Source: Cryoendolithus antarcticus
Lineage: Eukaryota; Ascomycota; Dothideomycetes; Cladosporiales; Cladosporiaceae
Assembly: GCA_002077065.1 (NCBI GenBank)
Contig: NAJO01000007.1
Location: 806,001-870,000 of the forward strand
Length of the DNA stretch: 64,000 nt
Direction of reading: 5' to 3'
The translations under genes and the position numbers were made by a program. This document shows positions 32,527 through 45,929 of the stretch, one piece after another (position 1 is the stretch's first letter; each line of letters starts with the position of its first letter). The notes under the pieces are model-generated. The model saw only the letters and a list, made by a program, of their open reading frames with translations, was not told the DNA's origin and did no database searches.

Positions 32527-33673
32527 ATGCGTGAAGCACATTGAGGGTTTAGCGATGGCGTTGGGCATTTTGAGTGTTGATATACCTGCTGTGTTGAAGT
32601 CATACCGATTCTACCTGATCACCGTACCAGCCAACGTGAGCTACCTTTTCCGCATGCGGTCCCAGGCCGCTATGACATGCGAGCGTCACTGCATGTGTTG
32701 CGGAAATCAATAACTGCACATCTCGTTTGGGCGCTTTGAGGATCATCGCTCCTGTGATCGCGAATGGCGTGTGGTGCAATACGGAGCTCTCGATCCAACG
32801 CACTACAAGGGAGTCGATATTGGAGAACAGAGTACCTTCCACGGAAACGTCGTTCGTCGTGGAGCGCCATGGACGCTCGGCACAAGCGTGTAGCGAACAT
32901 TTGAGAGACGGGACCGTCAGCAAGCCACTTCGCCTGTCATGAATGAGCGGGAAGGGAGCGTGTTGATAAGCGCTCTCGGTGTACTTCGCTACGGTGTCAC
33001 AAGCGAATGTAAGATGAACGATCAGCAGTGACAAGCCGCAGTGGCTTGCGCACCCAGTGGATCGATCGACTCCTGGATTGATGGACTCGCGTGGTGGTCC
33101 GATTACGCATGCTGCTGATCAGCGCAGTGCCCGGTCGGAGCTGAAGCGAGGTGCTATTTCTGCTCTCACGCATTCGCGTTGCAAATTAGATGTATGTGCA
33201 TGCAGAGTAAACGATCATGCCATGCAGGTGTCAGCGGAGTGCCGAACGAGCAGCTGAGGTTTGAAGCAAAGCTGCCGAAGCAGGTGCGATGCGGACACGA
33301 AGCCACGTGACCAAGCAACGAAGCCTCAATGTCAGAGTACTGCAGTATGGTTAGAATGGCGAATGAGGATGATGATATTCAGTGTTCATGTAATATACTT
33401 TGCAGACATATACAGGCTAGGCTATAGACAAGGAGATCCCAACCCCAACGCCTCGCCAGAGCCCTGTCCAATCCTGTTGCGCCCGTAATCATGTCCTGCT
33501 CGCCCAGCAACGAGCGTGCGAGTTTTCTTCAGCTTACAGCGAGAGTGCCTTGTCGCCCCGATTGATCCGTCATAACACCGTTTCTGCGCCGTATGAGCCA
33601 CTTTCATAGTGGCGATAAGCGACTGTATGCAAGGAAAGAATGCAAGCTCTGATGGGAGCACTGATGAAACGCC
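32527..33673. other. Intergenic region between convergent genes
   Basis: Between the 3' ends of the coiled-coil gene (+) and the ABCG transporter (-). I see nothing I can support as a gene. Confidence 0.6.
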
Positions 33674-35623
33674 TCACGTGCGCCTCAGGTAGAGGACCAA
33701 CCAGCCTAGGATCCGGTAGCCGAGGATTATACCCAGCATGATGCCGACCCACTCTCCGGTCTTGCCGGTGTTGTAGCCGTACGCCTTGAGCACGCCGGTG
33801 CCGCGGATGAGACATTGATCCGCGAGATCAGTCTCGTACATGCAGGTGCATCCGCTTGGTGCGTTGCTTGGTGCGCAGGTGAAGTTACGGTCGCCGAACT
33901 CGTTGACCATCATGCCTTGGAAGACGTAGGCTTGGTAGTCGATGTAGTGGAAGACGTAGCGCCAGAAGGGGTTCAGGGTGGCAGTCGTGACAAGGAAACC
34001 GCCCGTGCACATCCACAAGCCGTTGGCGAAGGCCGTTGCTGCGAGAGCGACGACGAAGATCGGTACCAGAGCGCTGATGAGCACGACGAGGGACTCGGCA
34101 GCGAGGAGATCGAGGAAGAGCCACATCACCCAGGTGAAGAAGGCACCTGCCGTGGGGCGGAAGTTGGAGAGCCAGTAGGCTACGACCGAGAACAGCATGG
34201 TGATCAGGAAGAGGTAAGGGATGCCGGTGATGAAGTTGGCAATAGTGAAGGACGTGGGACCGTAGAGACCGTTGGCACGCTCCTTCATGAAGAGAGCGCG
34301 ATCCTCGAGGAAGGCAGGAATGTAGGCGACTGCCATGAAGGACATGAAGGCGCCGCCAAAGAAGATGGCGTTGATGAACGACTGGATGTTGCCTTGGTTG
34401 GGGTTGAGACGCAACCAGATCGTGCCCATCATGACGGCCAGACCCATGTACATGGCAATGCGGATGCCGTAGGCGATGATATCGCGGTAGGACTTGATGA
34501 ACGAACGGTGGATCTGGGTTATGACGATCGTCAAACTGCCAGCGCCTTGTTCTTGCATCTCGCCGTCGAGGTTGGTGTCCATGGTGTTGCGGGCCATCTC
34601 ATCGGTAAGCTCTGCCACGGTCGCACCTGCCAAACGGGACTTGTGCCACGAAGAGTGCACCATGTTGAGCTGTTGGTCAACTTCGCTGCGATCGCGGGCG
34701 AAATCGGTGTTGACGAAGTCGATGATGAACTCTGCTGGGTTCATGTAGAGAGGGATGGGGAAGCCGCAAGCATCGAAGTATGGCTGCACCTCAGAGACTG
34801 GTCCGCTGTATGCGGTGCCACCCTGAGAGAGCAAGAGAAGCTTGTCGAACATGGCGAATGTGGATGTCGACGGTTGATGGATCGACGCGATGACAATCAG
34901 GTTGTGCTTCTTTGCAATATCCTTGACGAAGGAGATGACCTCGAACGAGGCAGCAGAGTCGAGACCGGACGTGGGCTCGTCCAAGAAGAGCAGCTTCGGG
35001 CTGGTGATCAGTTGAGCCGCGACACTAACACGACGCTTCTGACCACCAGAGATGCCCTTCCTGATAGGTGTACCAATCAAGTTATTAGCTTGACCTTGCA
35101 GACCGAAGGCTGTGAGGAGCGACTCGATGCGCTGGATGCGCTCAAGCTTGCCGACAGTCCTGGGCAGTGAGAGGCGTGCGGCGAAGTTGAGTGTCTCGCG
35201 GACTGTAAGAGATCCGACAAGCGCGTCTTCTTGCTCCACATATGCTGAGATTCGGCGGAAGGTCTTGGGGTTGGCTGCAGAGCCGTTGATGTAGATAGCT
35301 GCCTTCACTGACGCGTTCAGAGACGCAGTCCTGTGAGCGAGGACGTTCAGAAGTGTGGATTTGCCGGAACCACTGAACTCGAGGTCAGTACAGTTTTACT
35401 TCCTCGCACCGCACAGTCGCGCCTGCCAAACTTACGAAGGTCCCATAAGAGCCAGAAGCTCACCCGCCTTGACAATCCCATTGATGTCGCTGAGAATAGT
35501 CTTTGGCTGCTGCGACTGACGATCCTTGACAGTCACTGTCACTCCCTTCCAGCCAAAGCTGCGGATGTTGGTGTTGGTCAGCTGGGCATAGTCGCCGCCG
35601 ATCATCTTCTCAATGTCGGACAT
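33674..35623 (-). CDS. Half-size ABCG (White/WBC-type) ABC transporter
   Basis: Exon 1 is 35623-35436, the intron is 35373-35435 (63 nt), and exon 2 is 35372-33674. The product is 628 aa from the first ATG. The intron splits the Walker A motif, and splicing restores GPSGSGKSTLLN. The ABC signature (ISGGQKRRVSVAAQL), Walker B (LLFLDEPTSGLD) and switch His (IASIHQPS) are intact. The C-terminal half has six membrane segments with a Cys-rich extracellular loop before the last one (CAPSNAPSGCTCMYETDLADQC). Domain order NBD-TMD and one copy of each define a half transporter that must dimerise. Family knowledge: fungal ABCG half transporters move lipids, sterols or small toxic compounds. The codons upstream of 35623 stay open for 22 codons without an ATG. 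Confidence 0.93.
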
Positions 35624-38293
35624 CTTGCTGTATGACCTCCTATCCGGGTTTGTGGATAGCGTCGCCGTTGTATCGTCGGGTGGACGCAAGGTCCTGTCTG
35701 TTCAGATTGTGTGCTGCGCAAGTGATGCTAGAGTGATGTCGCGCGGGAGACCAGGTTCCTTTGTTTCGGCAACCGAGTGAAGTGTCGAGAGATTGCTATT
35801 GCATGTGATCAAAGGATAGCGAGGGAGCAAACAATAGCATCCGCGAGAACGATTCCAACGCAGTGAACAACTACCCCCCAGAGCTGGCGTGTGCGTAGAT
35901 GATGGGCAGGGAAAAAGAAGAGTCGGCCACGCGAGGGTAGATCTGACCGAAACGAGGGTCGAGTCAAAAGGAGGTCAAAGCGATGAGAGCGCGGGGATGA
36001 AGGGAGAAGCTAGCGAAGTCTTATGCGTCGAGGCGCAAACAGACATGGGCGTGGGTCGGCGGCGGGCGAGTCTGCAGTGTTCGCCAGCCCTTTTGCAGCA
36101 CCCCGTTCGCCGATGCATTTTGCCGTGCTCTAGACGCAGGCGATGTACCTACCTCCCCTGATACGAGCTGGGCACTTTCTCCTGGCGACAGGCCGGCTTC
36201 CCCGTGCAGCTTGCAGCGCGAGTAATTCGCATTCATCTATATCCTTGGCTGCTTATCGGTTCGTAGAGTTCTGCGTGTCCCCAGACTCGCCACAGCCGCT
36301 GTGAATGTTGCCAGATTTGTGTTCCCAACCCCATTTGCCACCGTCAGCCAGCGGCAAGCCATGGTGGCTCTTGTTCAAACATGGCACGTACGAAGTCTAC
36401 GTGACGAGCCCTCCCGACGTGTTACAACTAGCGCCGTGCATCCCGCCAACCCCTGCATACCTCGAAACGCTCGCGAGATTGGGCGTCATCTCCTGAGCCT
36501 ACTTCCCTGCACGGCATCTGTGATTGGCGGTGTACCTGCCAAGACTGCACTCTCTTTGTTTCCTAATTGAGGTGCTGCAGGCGGTCTTGTTTGCCGACAG
36601 CTCACACCACCTACTGCCGGACAGCTGATGATCACGAGAGCGATGGCGGTGCAATGTTTCGCTGCAAACAGTTGGCGTGGCGGCGCCGAAATGCGTGCAT
36701 GTGTATGCAGCACAGCAACGGCAGCAAGGTAGATGCAAGACATGCTCTCACGGCAGCGTGCATCGAGCTCCATTTCGCCATGGTAGCACAGAAAAGTCTG
36801 CGATACAGAGCTAAGATCCCACACCACCGGGACACTGTTGAGGTGACACGTCCCGTCCGCGTAAAACCCTGGGCGGAGGGGTTCCATGTACGCAAACTTT
36901 GATTTCCAATAGCCCAACAGGCTTGATCGACCACGGTCCGCAACAGCGGGACCCGGGTTACCATTCAATTTGATCACGGTCTGGATGTCACTCTTCGCTT
37001 GAACGAAAGAAGATGAACGACTGGCACCGCGTGGGGTCCCGAGCTCACATCTAGCGTACGCCACACATCGATCAATGGTGCAACACAGGTTACCATCCTG
37101 CCCAGCGGTGCCAATACTTACGCCAGCCATGATGCTGGTCTCGCACGCGTCGCGCAATGAAGGATTTTCGGGGTCCCGGCAGGAGCTTGTGACATCCACA
37201 ACATGAAGCTGATATCGACTTGGGCGGACCCTAGGCATAGTCGAGTGTACTCTGTTTCACATAGTGATCCTCCGCAGATCTGCAACATCGGTGCAGCATT
37301 CCTTCGATCCGACCATCGGCATATAGGTGTGAGCATGCTCAAATATAGACCACCCCGGCCAGTAGCGCAGGCCACACGTGCAGTTTCGCCTAGAAATTAA
37401 TGACAGCGGAGCGACGGGTGATGATCATCGAATAGCATATCGCTCCTGGCGATCATGCTGATATTGATGATGAGCATATGGGACGGCTCGGCGCTTGTCC
37501 TCGCCGCAGCGAATGAAGCAATCCCACTTCGTCGACTGGGTCTCCACGCTGCAGCGTCGCAGATTGCTGCTACCGCTCGCTATCCTGGTCCCCAAGCGGT
37601 TACACAGTACGCTGGCGGACGCCCAGCTCGACACATGGCGACCATGATGCAGAGAGCATAGAGCAGCGTCAGCGTCAGGTGTCACTCTACATGCCTCATC
37701 AGAACTTGTGTTTGACTGCTAACGAAGTGATCGGAGGGGAAAGCCCGACACGTCGCTTGAATCTGGTCTAACCCCTGGATAGACTCAGGAGGTGTTGCGG
37801 TTGCTGCCGAGCGGTTTGCAGGTATGTCATGGGCGCCGGTCTTGCTTAGCGCGACCCTAGCTTTCCTAAAATGGCCCGGCGGCTTTGCCGGGGAGAGGCA
37901 AAGTCAGGTCCCAAGACGCAGCTTGACCAATCCACATGCGCCGGCAATGCTCATCGTTGCCGCTCGCTCATCTCTACCTGTGTCTTGGGCGATTCGTGCC
38001 TAGGCTTGCTAGACGTTCCACTTTGTACTGCACCTACCTTCTCTCACTATCCTAGCTATCGACCAGCGCGAGCGCTCTGCACACATCGAACCGATCAATC
38101 AGCACCTGTGCCATCGCGTAAGCACTGTGGGCGAAGCTCGAATCCCATTGCACTGAACTGAGCGAAAGCGAGTTGGAAAGTGAACTGAGGTCATCGGATG
38201 CTGGAGGATGAAGCGACAGTGAAGAGTGCTTCCTCATAAGTCCGGGTTCACTTGTGAAGGATTGGGAGGCAGCGTTTGTTCAACTCACGAGCG
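35624..38293. other. 2.7-kb intergenic region between divergent genes
   Basis: Contains the promoters of the ABCG transporter and of the MoCo-sulfurase-like gene. A 250-codon minus-strand open frame (37238-36486) starts with ATG but has no signal peptide or domain, and mixes Cys-rich and low-complexity character. I regard it as unsupported. A small hairpin (CCCGGC at 37875-37880 and GCCGGG at 37887-37892) is present. Confidence 0.55.
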
Positions 38294-40833
38294 ATGGAGA
38301 ACACAGCAAACAATCTGGATATACCTATCACCACATCATTATCATCGCCCAAGCGAAAAACCTCATCGCGCAATTCGCGGCGACCGTCAGTCACGTTCCC
38401 TTACTACGCATCATACCGGGATTCCATATCATCAGCAGAGGACGTTTCCACGACGAGCGACTCAGAGCTCGACCATGACTATACGACTGACCTCACTACG
38501 CCCGCATCTTCAGAGTCTTGTGCGGAGGATATGCAGCCCGATGATGTAGAAGACTTCAGAGATCGGGAGTACCCGATGTTGAAGGGGAAGACATATCTGG
38601 ATCATGGCGGCACAACAGTAGGTGACACGGGCTCTTCGGAACGATCGTGCGTACTGACCTGCGAGTAGCTGTATGCGAAGAGCTTGATAGAGGAGTTTTC
38701 GGCCGACCTAATCTCAAACCTGTACGGCAACCCACACTCAGCATCGACGCCGTCAGCGCTCGCTGGTCATCGCGTTGACGCAATACGAGAGCGTGCACTG
38801 AGGTTCTTCAATGCCGACCCGGAGCATTTCGATCTTGTCTTTGTTGCCAACGCCACCGCTGCCATCAAACTCGTCATCGATTGCTTCCGGGATCACGCTG
38901 CTGCTAGCAACACGCCTGTGTGGTATGGGTACCATAAGGACGCACACACATCGCTGGTGGGTGTGCGGGAGTCGACCAAGATGCATCGTTGCTTCACTAC
39001 CGATGAGGAAGTGGACATCTGGATTAACAGTGGAGGACTTGGCGGCCCACGAGCGCGTCAACTCGGCTTGTTCGCGTACCCTGGTCAATCGAACATGACC
39101 GGCCGCCGACTACCGCTCAACTGGTATGTCGAGATGCGAAGCTTGTCTCATGTTCAAACTTACTGACGTTACTCAACAGGCCCGGGCGGATCCGCAAATC
39201 GTTCCACAAGGCGCCGACATATACACTCCTGGATGCAGCTGCACTTGCAAGTACTGCACCTTTGGACCTGACCAATCCGGCAACAGCACCGGACTTTGTG
39301 GCACTATCGTTCTACAAGATATTCGGTTTCCCGAATGTCGGTGCGCTCATTGTGCGCAAGGAGTCAGCTCACGTGCTCGAGAGTCGACGGTACTTCGGTG
39401 GTGGTACAGTCGACATGATCATCTCGATCAACGACACCTGGCATGCCAAGAAGGGCAGCACCATCCACGACCGGATGGAGGACGGTACACTGCCGTTTCA
39501 CTCTATCTTCGCGCTGGACCACGCCATGAACGTGCATAAGCGCCTGTATGGGCCGGACCCGATGAAGTTCATCTCAATGCACACCGCGCAGCTTGGGCGC
39601 CAACTGTACGAAGGCATATGTGCAATGAAGCATGCGAATGGCACGCCCCTCGCGCGCATATACAAAGATGACAGTGCAGTGTACGGCGACCCGGCTGTGC
39701 AAGGCGCTACGGTGGCGTTTAATGTGCAGCGCGCCGATGGAAGCCTGATAGGGTACGAGGACGTCGAGCAAGCTGCTGACGATCAAGGCATCTTTGTCCG
39801 CAGTGGCTCGCTGTGTAACCCCGGTGGCGTTGCGACATACCTGAACTGGTCGCCTGCTGAGATGCGCGCTGCGTACGCCGCTGGTCATCGATGCACGAAC
39901 CCAACACAGATCATGCTGGGTAAGCCGACCGGTGTTGTGCGTGTCAGTCTCGGTGCTATGAACATCGCTGCTGACATTAGCATCCTGCTCCGCTTCCTTG
40001 AGGAGTCTTATCTTGACCGAACAACAACCGCAGAAGTTGTGACATCACCCCGACTCACGGAGACTGTGTACAGCTCACGTGGACGGTCGTTCTCGATACC
40101 ACAGTCACCCGGCTTCTCACCACCTGGAAGCTCGGGTGCTCCAAGTCTACCACAGCCTGTGCAATCTCCGCCACCAACCAGTACCGCACTGCCGCCACTC
40201 ACTGCGAGCACCTCGATGAACGGAAGTGTTACGAAGTGGACCGACAGCATTACAATCCCACCCAACACAGTCGATCTGGACCACCCACCAGAGTCTCCAC
40301 AACGTCCGAAGGCGCCGCCCTTCATCCCTGCAGACTACGTCAAGCTACGCAAGCCTTGGGAAGAAGAGATGCGAAGACAGTACGCCACCAACTCGAATGT
40401 GAGCATGGAGATAAAGGTCCGAGAGCTCGAAGAGTCGAGCGCCTACCGCAACCAAACACCTTCGGTGAAGGCAAGGAAGTTCGGTCGGAGTGTGGTCAAC
40501 CTACTGCGAACGAAGTCGCATTTCGCAGATGGCAGGTATGTCGAGTAATCTCTTGCTTTTCATCTTTTCCTTTGGTGCGAATCCTGACCTTTGACTTGCA
40601 ACTAAAGCGAACCACCCATGCCGACACCACCACCACCACAACGCACTACAAGTGACTACACAGCACAACACTGACCCGACTTCCGCTACAGTCCAAGACC
40701 TCCAATACCAGGCGCACTATCGCCAATGCCACCAGAGTTGCCCCGTGCAGCGTCTGGATCGCAGCGCTCACGACGCAGCTTCGAAAAGGAGAGGGCGCAG
40801 TTCGCCGATAACGTCTCACAGCTGGGCATGTGA
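38294..40833 (+). CDS. NifS-fold, molybdenum-cofactor-sulfurase-like protein lacking a MOSC domain
   Basis: Model with exons 38294-38617, 38669-39123, 39180-40535 and 40692-40833; introns are 51, 56 and 156 nt. The product is 758 aa and closes in frame. A disordered Ser-rich N-terminus precedes a fold-type I PLP domain: YLDHGGTT at the start (restored by splicing), then LYGNPHSAS, then the PLP-lysine in LSFYKIFGFP (about K306), and the persulfide Cys in RSGSLCNPGG. These match the aminotransferase-V half of Mo cofactor sulfurase. The MOSC half is replaced by a Pro/Ser-rich tail. Family knowledge: the catalytic Cys mobilises sulfur from cysteine. Whether this stand-alone form sulfurates MoCo is unknown. 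The last exon is inferred from frame and splice sites; otherwise the protein stops at 40548. Confidence 0.88.
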
Positions 40834-42191
40834 GCGTGGCCGTGTTACTATGTACAGCAACCTTTACGACTTCGGCTTTAAGAAAGTTTGCTTTGTTTGA
40901 ACGCTTTGGGTAGCACGGCGTTCATGGCTTTGGTGGCATATTGGAAAGAGAAATTTGCTTCAGATACGGGCGGGCGAGAACGACAATACCAACGCAGACT
41001 TTGCGAGGAGATGGTGAAACTGAAGGTGTGTGTCCTTTGTACAGATGAGCTGGACCACACTCGCTTGGACAGATGGAAGAGAAGGGAAGGGAGAGGAAGA
41101 GTGGCCACTGAGAGCCCTTGGTTGTAACAGCAAGAGCTGGGAAGTGTACATATCAGAGCTGTACATCTACGAAGAGCCTTTGTACAGAGATCACCATCGT
41201 CGTCCCTCTCGAGTATGTCATAGAGGTTCACCACTACCCCCATCACTGATCTACAGCACGTCCATGAAGACACTCCACTGCCGTGCAGCCATGCAACTCC
41301 GCCGGCACGACTTCTGCTCTGCAGCCTCCATCCACATCAATTCGCCGCGAAACGGCCATGCTTCGGTGCAGCTACTGCACATAACCACGCGACGATATTC
41401 CCTGGATCCACCAGCTCTCAACAACGGCTGCCAACGGACACCTGCACACCGCCTCACCCCGCCGTCGTCATGGTGGGTAACGCTATACGTATACCCCTAC
41501 CTCTCACAACAACCCCAATCATTTCGAGATGATAGCTGCTGTAGCCTGCATTGCGATTCTACCCGGGTCTTGCACCAATCTATCAGCGCTATTGGGCTAC
41601 ATGCACTCCACGTTCCCATCGTCCTGCTCGTATTACTCTGCAACCACCCGCCTCTGACACCTCAGTCGCACTGTAACGCTCACAACGCCCACCTACTGCT
41701 GTATCAGCGTGGCGCGTGGCATGTCAGTGGCATGACGCCGGCGCAGCAGCTCGCGTGGCTGGCTGCATACGATGACCGGGTTGGTGGGAAGATGCAGTAT
41801 GCTGTGTAAGGTTGCGGAAGTCTGGTCGCAGGGATGGGCGACGGAGAGGGCAGGTTGTGTGACCGTGGGGCTTGGCAGAGGGCAGGGGTGAAGGGGAGGC
41901 GGGGGATTGGGGTTACACAAGGGACGGGATGAGGTTGGGGAGGTGATGGGGCGTGGAAGCGAGGTGGAAGGGCTCGCGAATCTTATGGGGACGTTGGGGG
42001 GGGCTGAGCAGGTAGAAGTATTTTGAAGCAGCGCAAGGGAATGTCCCAGTAGGTCTACGCTGAGTGCGATGCTATGCCGTCTATGCCATACCTCATGCCA
42101 CGCCCGGGTATCATCTCTCATCTCCACGTCTCCACCAAGAGCCGTTAATGCAGCGCAGATCAGCACCGCCCAGGTCCCATCAGTCACTCGA
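40834..42191. other. Intergenic region between convergent genes
   Basis: Overlapping frames on both strands (41030-41809 plus; 41693-42202 minus) are low-complexity or His/Pro/Ser-rich and mutually exclusive. Neither has a recognisable domain. The stretch is G-rich at 41850-42010. Confidence 0.5.
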
Positions 42192-45100
42192 TCATTGCCC
42201 ACTCAAGAAACCCCCCAACTGCACCAGCTTCTCCCTCAATCCCTCACTAATCTGTTCCTCCGGCGGCCCACAGACCTTCTGCAACACAGGCAAGACCTCC
42301 TTCTTCAGACCCATAGCCGTAGGCTCCTGCGCTTGATACAATTTGATCAGCATTTCAAACACCGGCTCGTTCTCGCGGAAGTCATTCTCAAGCGGCAACA
42401 AGCTCACGAGTCTCGGTAGGACTTGCGCCAGCGGCACGCCTTGCGGTGCAGCGGAAATCATGCGCGCCACGCAGCCGGCAGCGTTGTCGACGAGGCGGGC
42501 GCGGGCTTCTGCCTCGGCGGAAGCAGGGCCGGAGGACTTGGGGGAGGTGTCGAGCATGGGCTCGAGGAGGGACAAGATCGTTGGGTACGCAGGCTGGAGT
42601 TCCTTTACGTCCTTGCTGTTCAAGCAGAGAAGCCCAGCACCGAACGCAGCGTTACTCTTCGTCTCTGGATCCTCGTCTCTCAGCCTCTTGAGTATGATAC
42701 TCAGCATCCTCTTCGTGTAAGGTGTGCAAGCGCTACCCATCGCCTCGATGCAGTCGGCCATCGTTCCTATCGCGGCCGAACGCTCGAAGCGCTCTTGGGA
42801 AGAGGCAAACTTGTAGATGTGCGACTCGAAGATCTTCCATAGTGTCCCGAACTGATCTCCGAGAGCTGTGGCGAGTGCGGCTATGACCTCAAGCGCAGTC
42901 TCGATGACCAACCAGTCGTACTCGTTGGTCTCTTCGTCCTGGATCTCGGTCTCGTCGAGGTCGTCCTCATCCTTCTGGCATGGGTGATTGCGTTGAAGTA
43001 TTAAGACTAGACGGGCGGTGATTTGCTCGACATAGGTCGAGACTGAGGCGTTGCCTTCGGGGGAGAGGATGGCTGGGCCGCACAGCTTGAGTGTAGCTGC
43101 GACATTGCGGTTCACTTCTGTGACCGTGGCTCTGTAGGAAAGTCAGTAAAGCCTCTCTGTGCTGTCAATGTGGTAAAGCAATAGTGGTTTCGAAGATCAG
43201 GAACAGCCTCTAAGGTTCGCAGCATTTGCCGAAGCATATAATTTTGTGGATGGTTTAGAGTATTCATCATAGTAGTGCACGGGGTGATAGGGAGCGTTTC
43301 AACGTACCTGTCCATCTCGTCCTCCCACAACAGGAGCGTGCCCTTCATGACGACGTCCCCAAGCTTCTTGAGATCCTCCGTCGGAGCGACCTTCAGTGGG
43401 AGACCAGCCTGCCACTTCTGCATACCCTGGTCCTCTGCAAGACCGAAGATGCATGCGTATGCCCGCCAGACGGTACTTACAGCTGACTTGCGCACGCCTT
43501 CGAAGGTGTGCTCGAGCAGAGGCACAGTCAATTCGATCGTCTTCTGCATGTACGGGAGGTACTTCGACTTCGTGTGCGTCAGTACGTCTCCCATCACCTC
43601 AACGGCAATCTCCTTCTCCATGGCGACAGCAGAGATGCCACCAAGGTCGTCCCAGTCATCCGAGTCGTCATCGTCGTCACCATCCATCTCGACGATGCCG
43701 TCCTCATCATCGCCTTCGTTCACACCACCAGCACCCGCAACCTTGATCTTGCGCCCGGCGATTGTGATTTCTTGACCGATGAGGTCTGAAGCCTCAGCTC
43801 CGAGGTTGACCTCAGAGTCGACTTCGTCCTGCTCGATGCTGGCAAACAAGGCTTGCGCCACTCCCTCGAGGAAGGGCGCGAAGTTCTCCTCGTACACGCG
43901 AGCAAGGGTGGACCAAAGTATGTAGCTCGTCTCTTTCAGACGCTGGTTGTCGAGCTGCAGGCCCTCCACACTAGCACGCATCAGTGGCTCAACGAACTGC
44001 TGGAATGCTTCAGCACCGACAGCACTCGCAATCTTGCCGAGCGAATCGATAACCATGCCACGGAGCTCAAGCTCCTCCTCAGACTCCTTGATGCTGATGT
44101 ATCTGCCCAGGCTCTGCATTGTCTTCTCGAAGTATGGCTGGAAGGCGTTTTCGGAGGCAGATGCAATCGAGCCGACAGCTGACACAGCAGCCATTTGCAC
44201 CTTGTGATCGTCATGGCCGAACAGCGCGCTGAAACGTGGCACGAGCTCATTGACATACTGTGCGGCATCGGCTGGCTCAAGACCCTCGATGAGTGAGTCG
44301 ACGGCCATACAGCTGGCCTTGAGGATGCTGACGTTCTCTTCGTAGTCGTCGGAGCCTGCCTGAGTGCTGCGCATGCCGGTCAGGGCGAGATCAAAGTTCT
44401 TGACAAGCGCCGGAATCAGACGCGCGTGTTCGCGGCCCATGTCATCTGCCAGGTCATCCGCAAGACGTGAGACACCGTTGAGCGCGGCACTGCGAACGCG
44501 CACGGACTGATCCTCGAGGAGATGCAGGACGAGGGGCATGATTTCGTGTAGCTGGGTGGCGATGAAGTCCGGTGCACCCTCAACGCACATGCCTAGTGCA
44601 AGAATACCAGCACGGCGATAGTCCGGGTCTTGGTGCTGGACGTAGGGACCAATAGCTTGGAGGAGAGGGACAGCGACTTGGCTTGGCGGCAGAGACTCTG
44701 AGAGGATGTCAAGCAATCCCAAAGCGCTACGTGCCGGCGTCACATCCTCGTCCTCGGCGCTCGTCTCCCCAAGCTCGGTGACGATCTGCAAACACATCTT
44801 CGTCATGGCCTCGCCGACCTTCAAACTCTGCACCTTCAATTTGCGGAAGCGCACAGCCTGCATGAGGAAGGCGAGTGCCTGACTCCGAGCATCATCGTCA
44901 AGCTCCACGTTCGAAGCGATCTGCATGAAGAGCTGCAGCAGGTCACCGAAGTGGGCGTTCAGGAAAGCCGACTCGTAGGACAGCAGCCTGTTGAACACAT
45001 CAAACGCCTGCATAGAGTGCTCCTCGTCATTGTCCTTGATCGCCTGTTGCAGCACCTTGACCATGTGTGGGATCGTGCTCTGGAAGCTCTTCAAGCTCTT

Positions 45101-45697
45101 CTGGTCCTCCTCGGTGTCGAGCACCATAGCCAGCTCGGAGAGGGCAAGCATTGTGTTCACTCTCACCTCCACTGACTCAGGATCCTGGATCGTGCGGTTG
45201 AACAAGACCAGCATCGCCGTCATATTGTCCTGGAACATGTCTGGAGAAGCCTCGAGTAGGGTGTAGATGATGTACACGCCCACCTCACGGTGCCTGACAT
45301 TTCCACTTGTCGCGGCATTGTTCAAGATGCCAGGTAGGTCTGCCCACTGTCCATCCTCGAGATCAATCTTGGCAATCTCAGCAATCACACGCGCCTTGCT
45401 GTGTCTTGCGAGCTGCTGCTCCTCATCGATCGTGCTTTGTAGGAGAGTCTGCCTAAGTTGAGGCTTCTGATCCTCGGGGATTTTCGTCCAGTGCTTCTGC
45501 ACCAGTTTCCTCGCCTCGATCGACGCCAGTTGCCGAATCTGGGTCTCTGACTGGGCAATCAGAATGTGGATGAGTGCAATGAGGGAGCGAGGGTCCGAGT
45601 AGTAATTCTTGTTTAGGCGACTGGTGGCGGCCTTGACCTTCTCTGTGTCGGGCAGCAGAAGCGCCTGCAGCAGCGAGACGAATTCTTGTTCGTCCAT
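42192..45697 (-). CDS. KAP123: Importin beta-4 type karyopherin (Kap123)
   Basis: Exon 1 is 45697-43308, the intron is 43132-43307 (176 nt, GTACGT donor, CTACAG acceptor), and exon 2 is 43131-42192. The product is 1109 aa, the family size (yeast Kap123 is 1113 aa). The N-terminus (MDEQEFVSLLQALLLPDTE, then SIEARKLVQKHW) is an importin-beta N-terminal domain, followed by HEAT repeats through the whole chain. An acidic loop (VEMDGDDDDDSDDWDDL) sits between repeats, a known feature of Kap123/importin-4. Family knowledge: it imports ribosomal proteins and newly made histones H3/H4 into the nucleus in a Ran-dependent way. The ATG at 45697 was chosen because the upstream 9 codons start from a non-ATG codon. 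Confidence 0.95.
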
Positions 45698-45929
45698 CTT
45701 GCTTGAGGTTTGTGTAATAATCAAGCTGAAGATGCGAGGTCAAAGAAGTTTTGGTGAAGTGGAGGTGGAAATGCAATTTACCTGCGAAAGTTTCTCGACG
45801 AGGCTTATCAGATTGGAAATTTCTTGACGCCTGGGGCATTACATCATGCCTCAGGGAAACATCCATCTGGATATGCTACTAGAAATACGACAGGATCGAT
45901 AATCGGCCATGCATTGATTTGTATACTGC

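Noticed and set aside
33815..35170. 451-codon plus-strand frame opposite the ABC transporter.
   Set aside because: It is the antisense shadow of the ABCG coding region, rich in Glu/Asp/Gly from reverse-complemented codons.
36486..37238. 250-codon minus-strand frame with ATG and several cysteines, considered as a secreted effector.
   Set aside because: No signal peptide, no domain, irregular composition, and overlapping frames of similar quality on the other strand.
38120..38140. AGCTCGAATCCC resembling a tRNA T-loop.
   Set aside because: No A-box at the right distance and no cloverleaf pairing.
41030..41809. 259-codon plus-strand frame.
   Set aside because: His/Pro/Ser low-complexity sequence without domain. 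It overlaps a mutually exclusive minus-strand frame, and the 3' ends of real genes occupy both sides.
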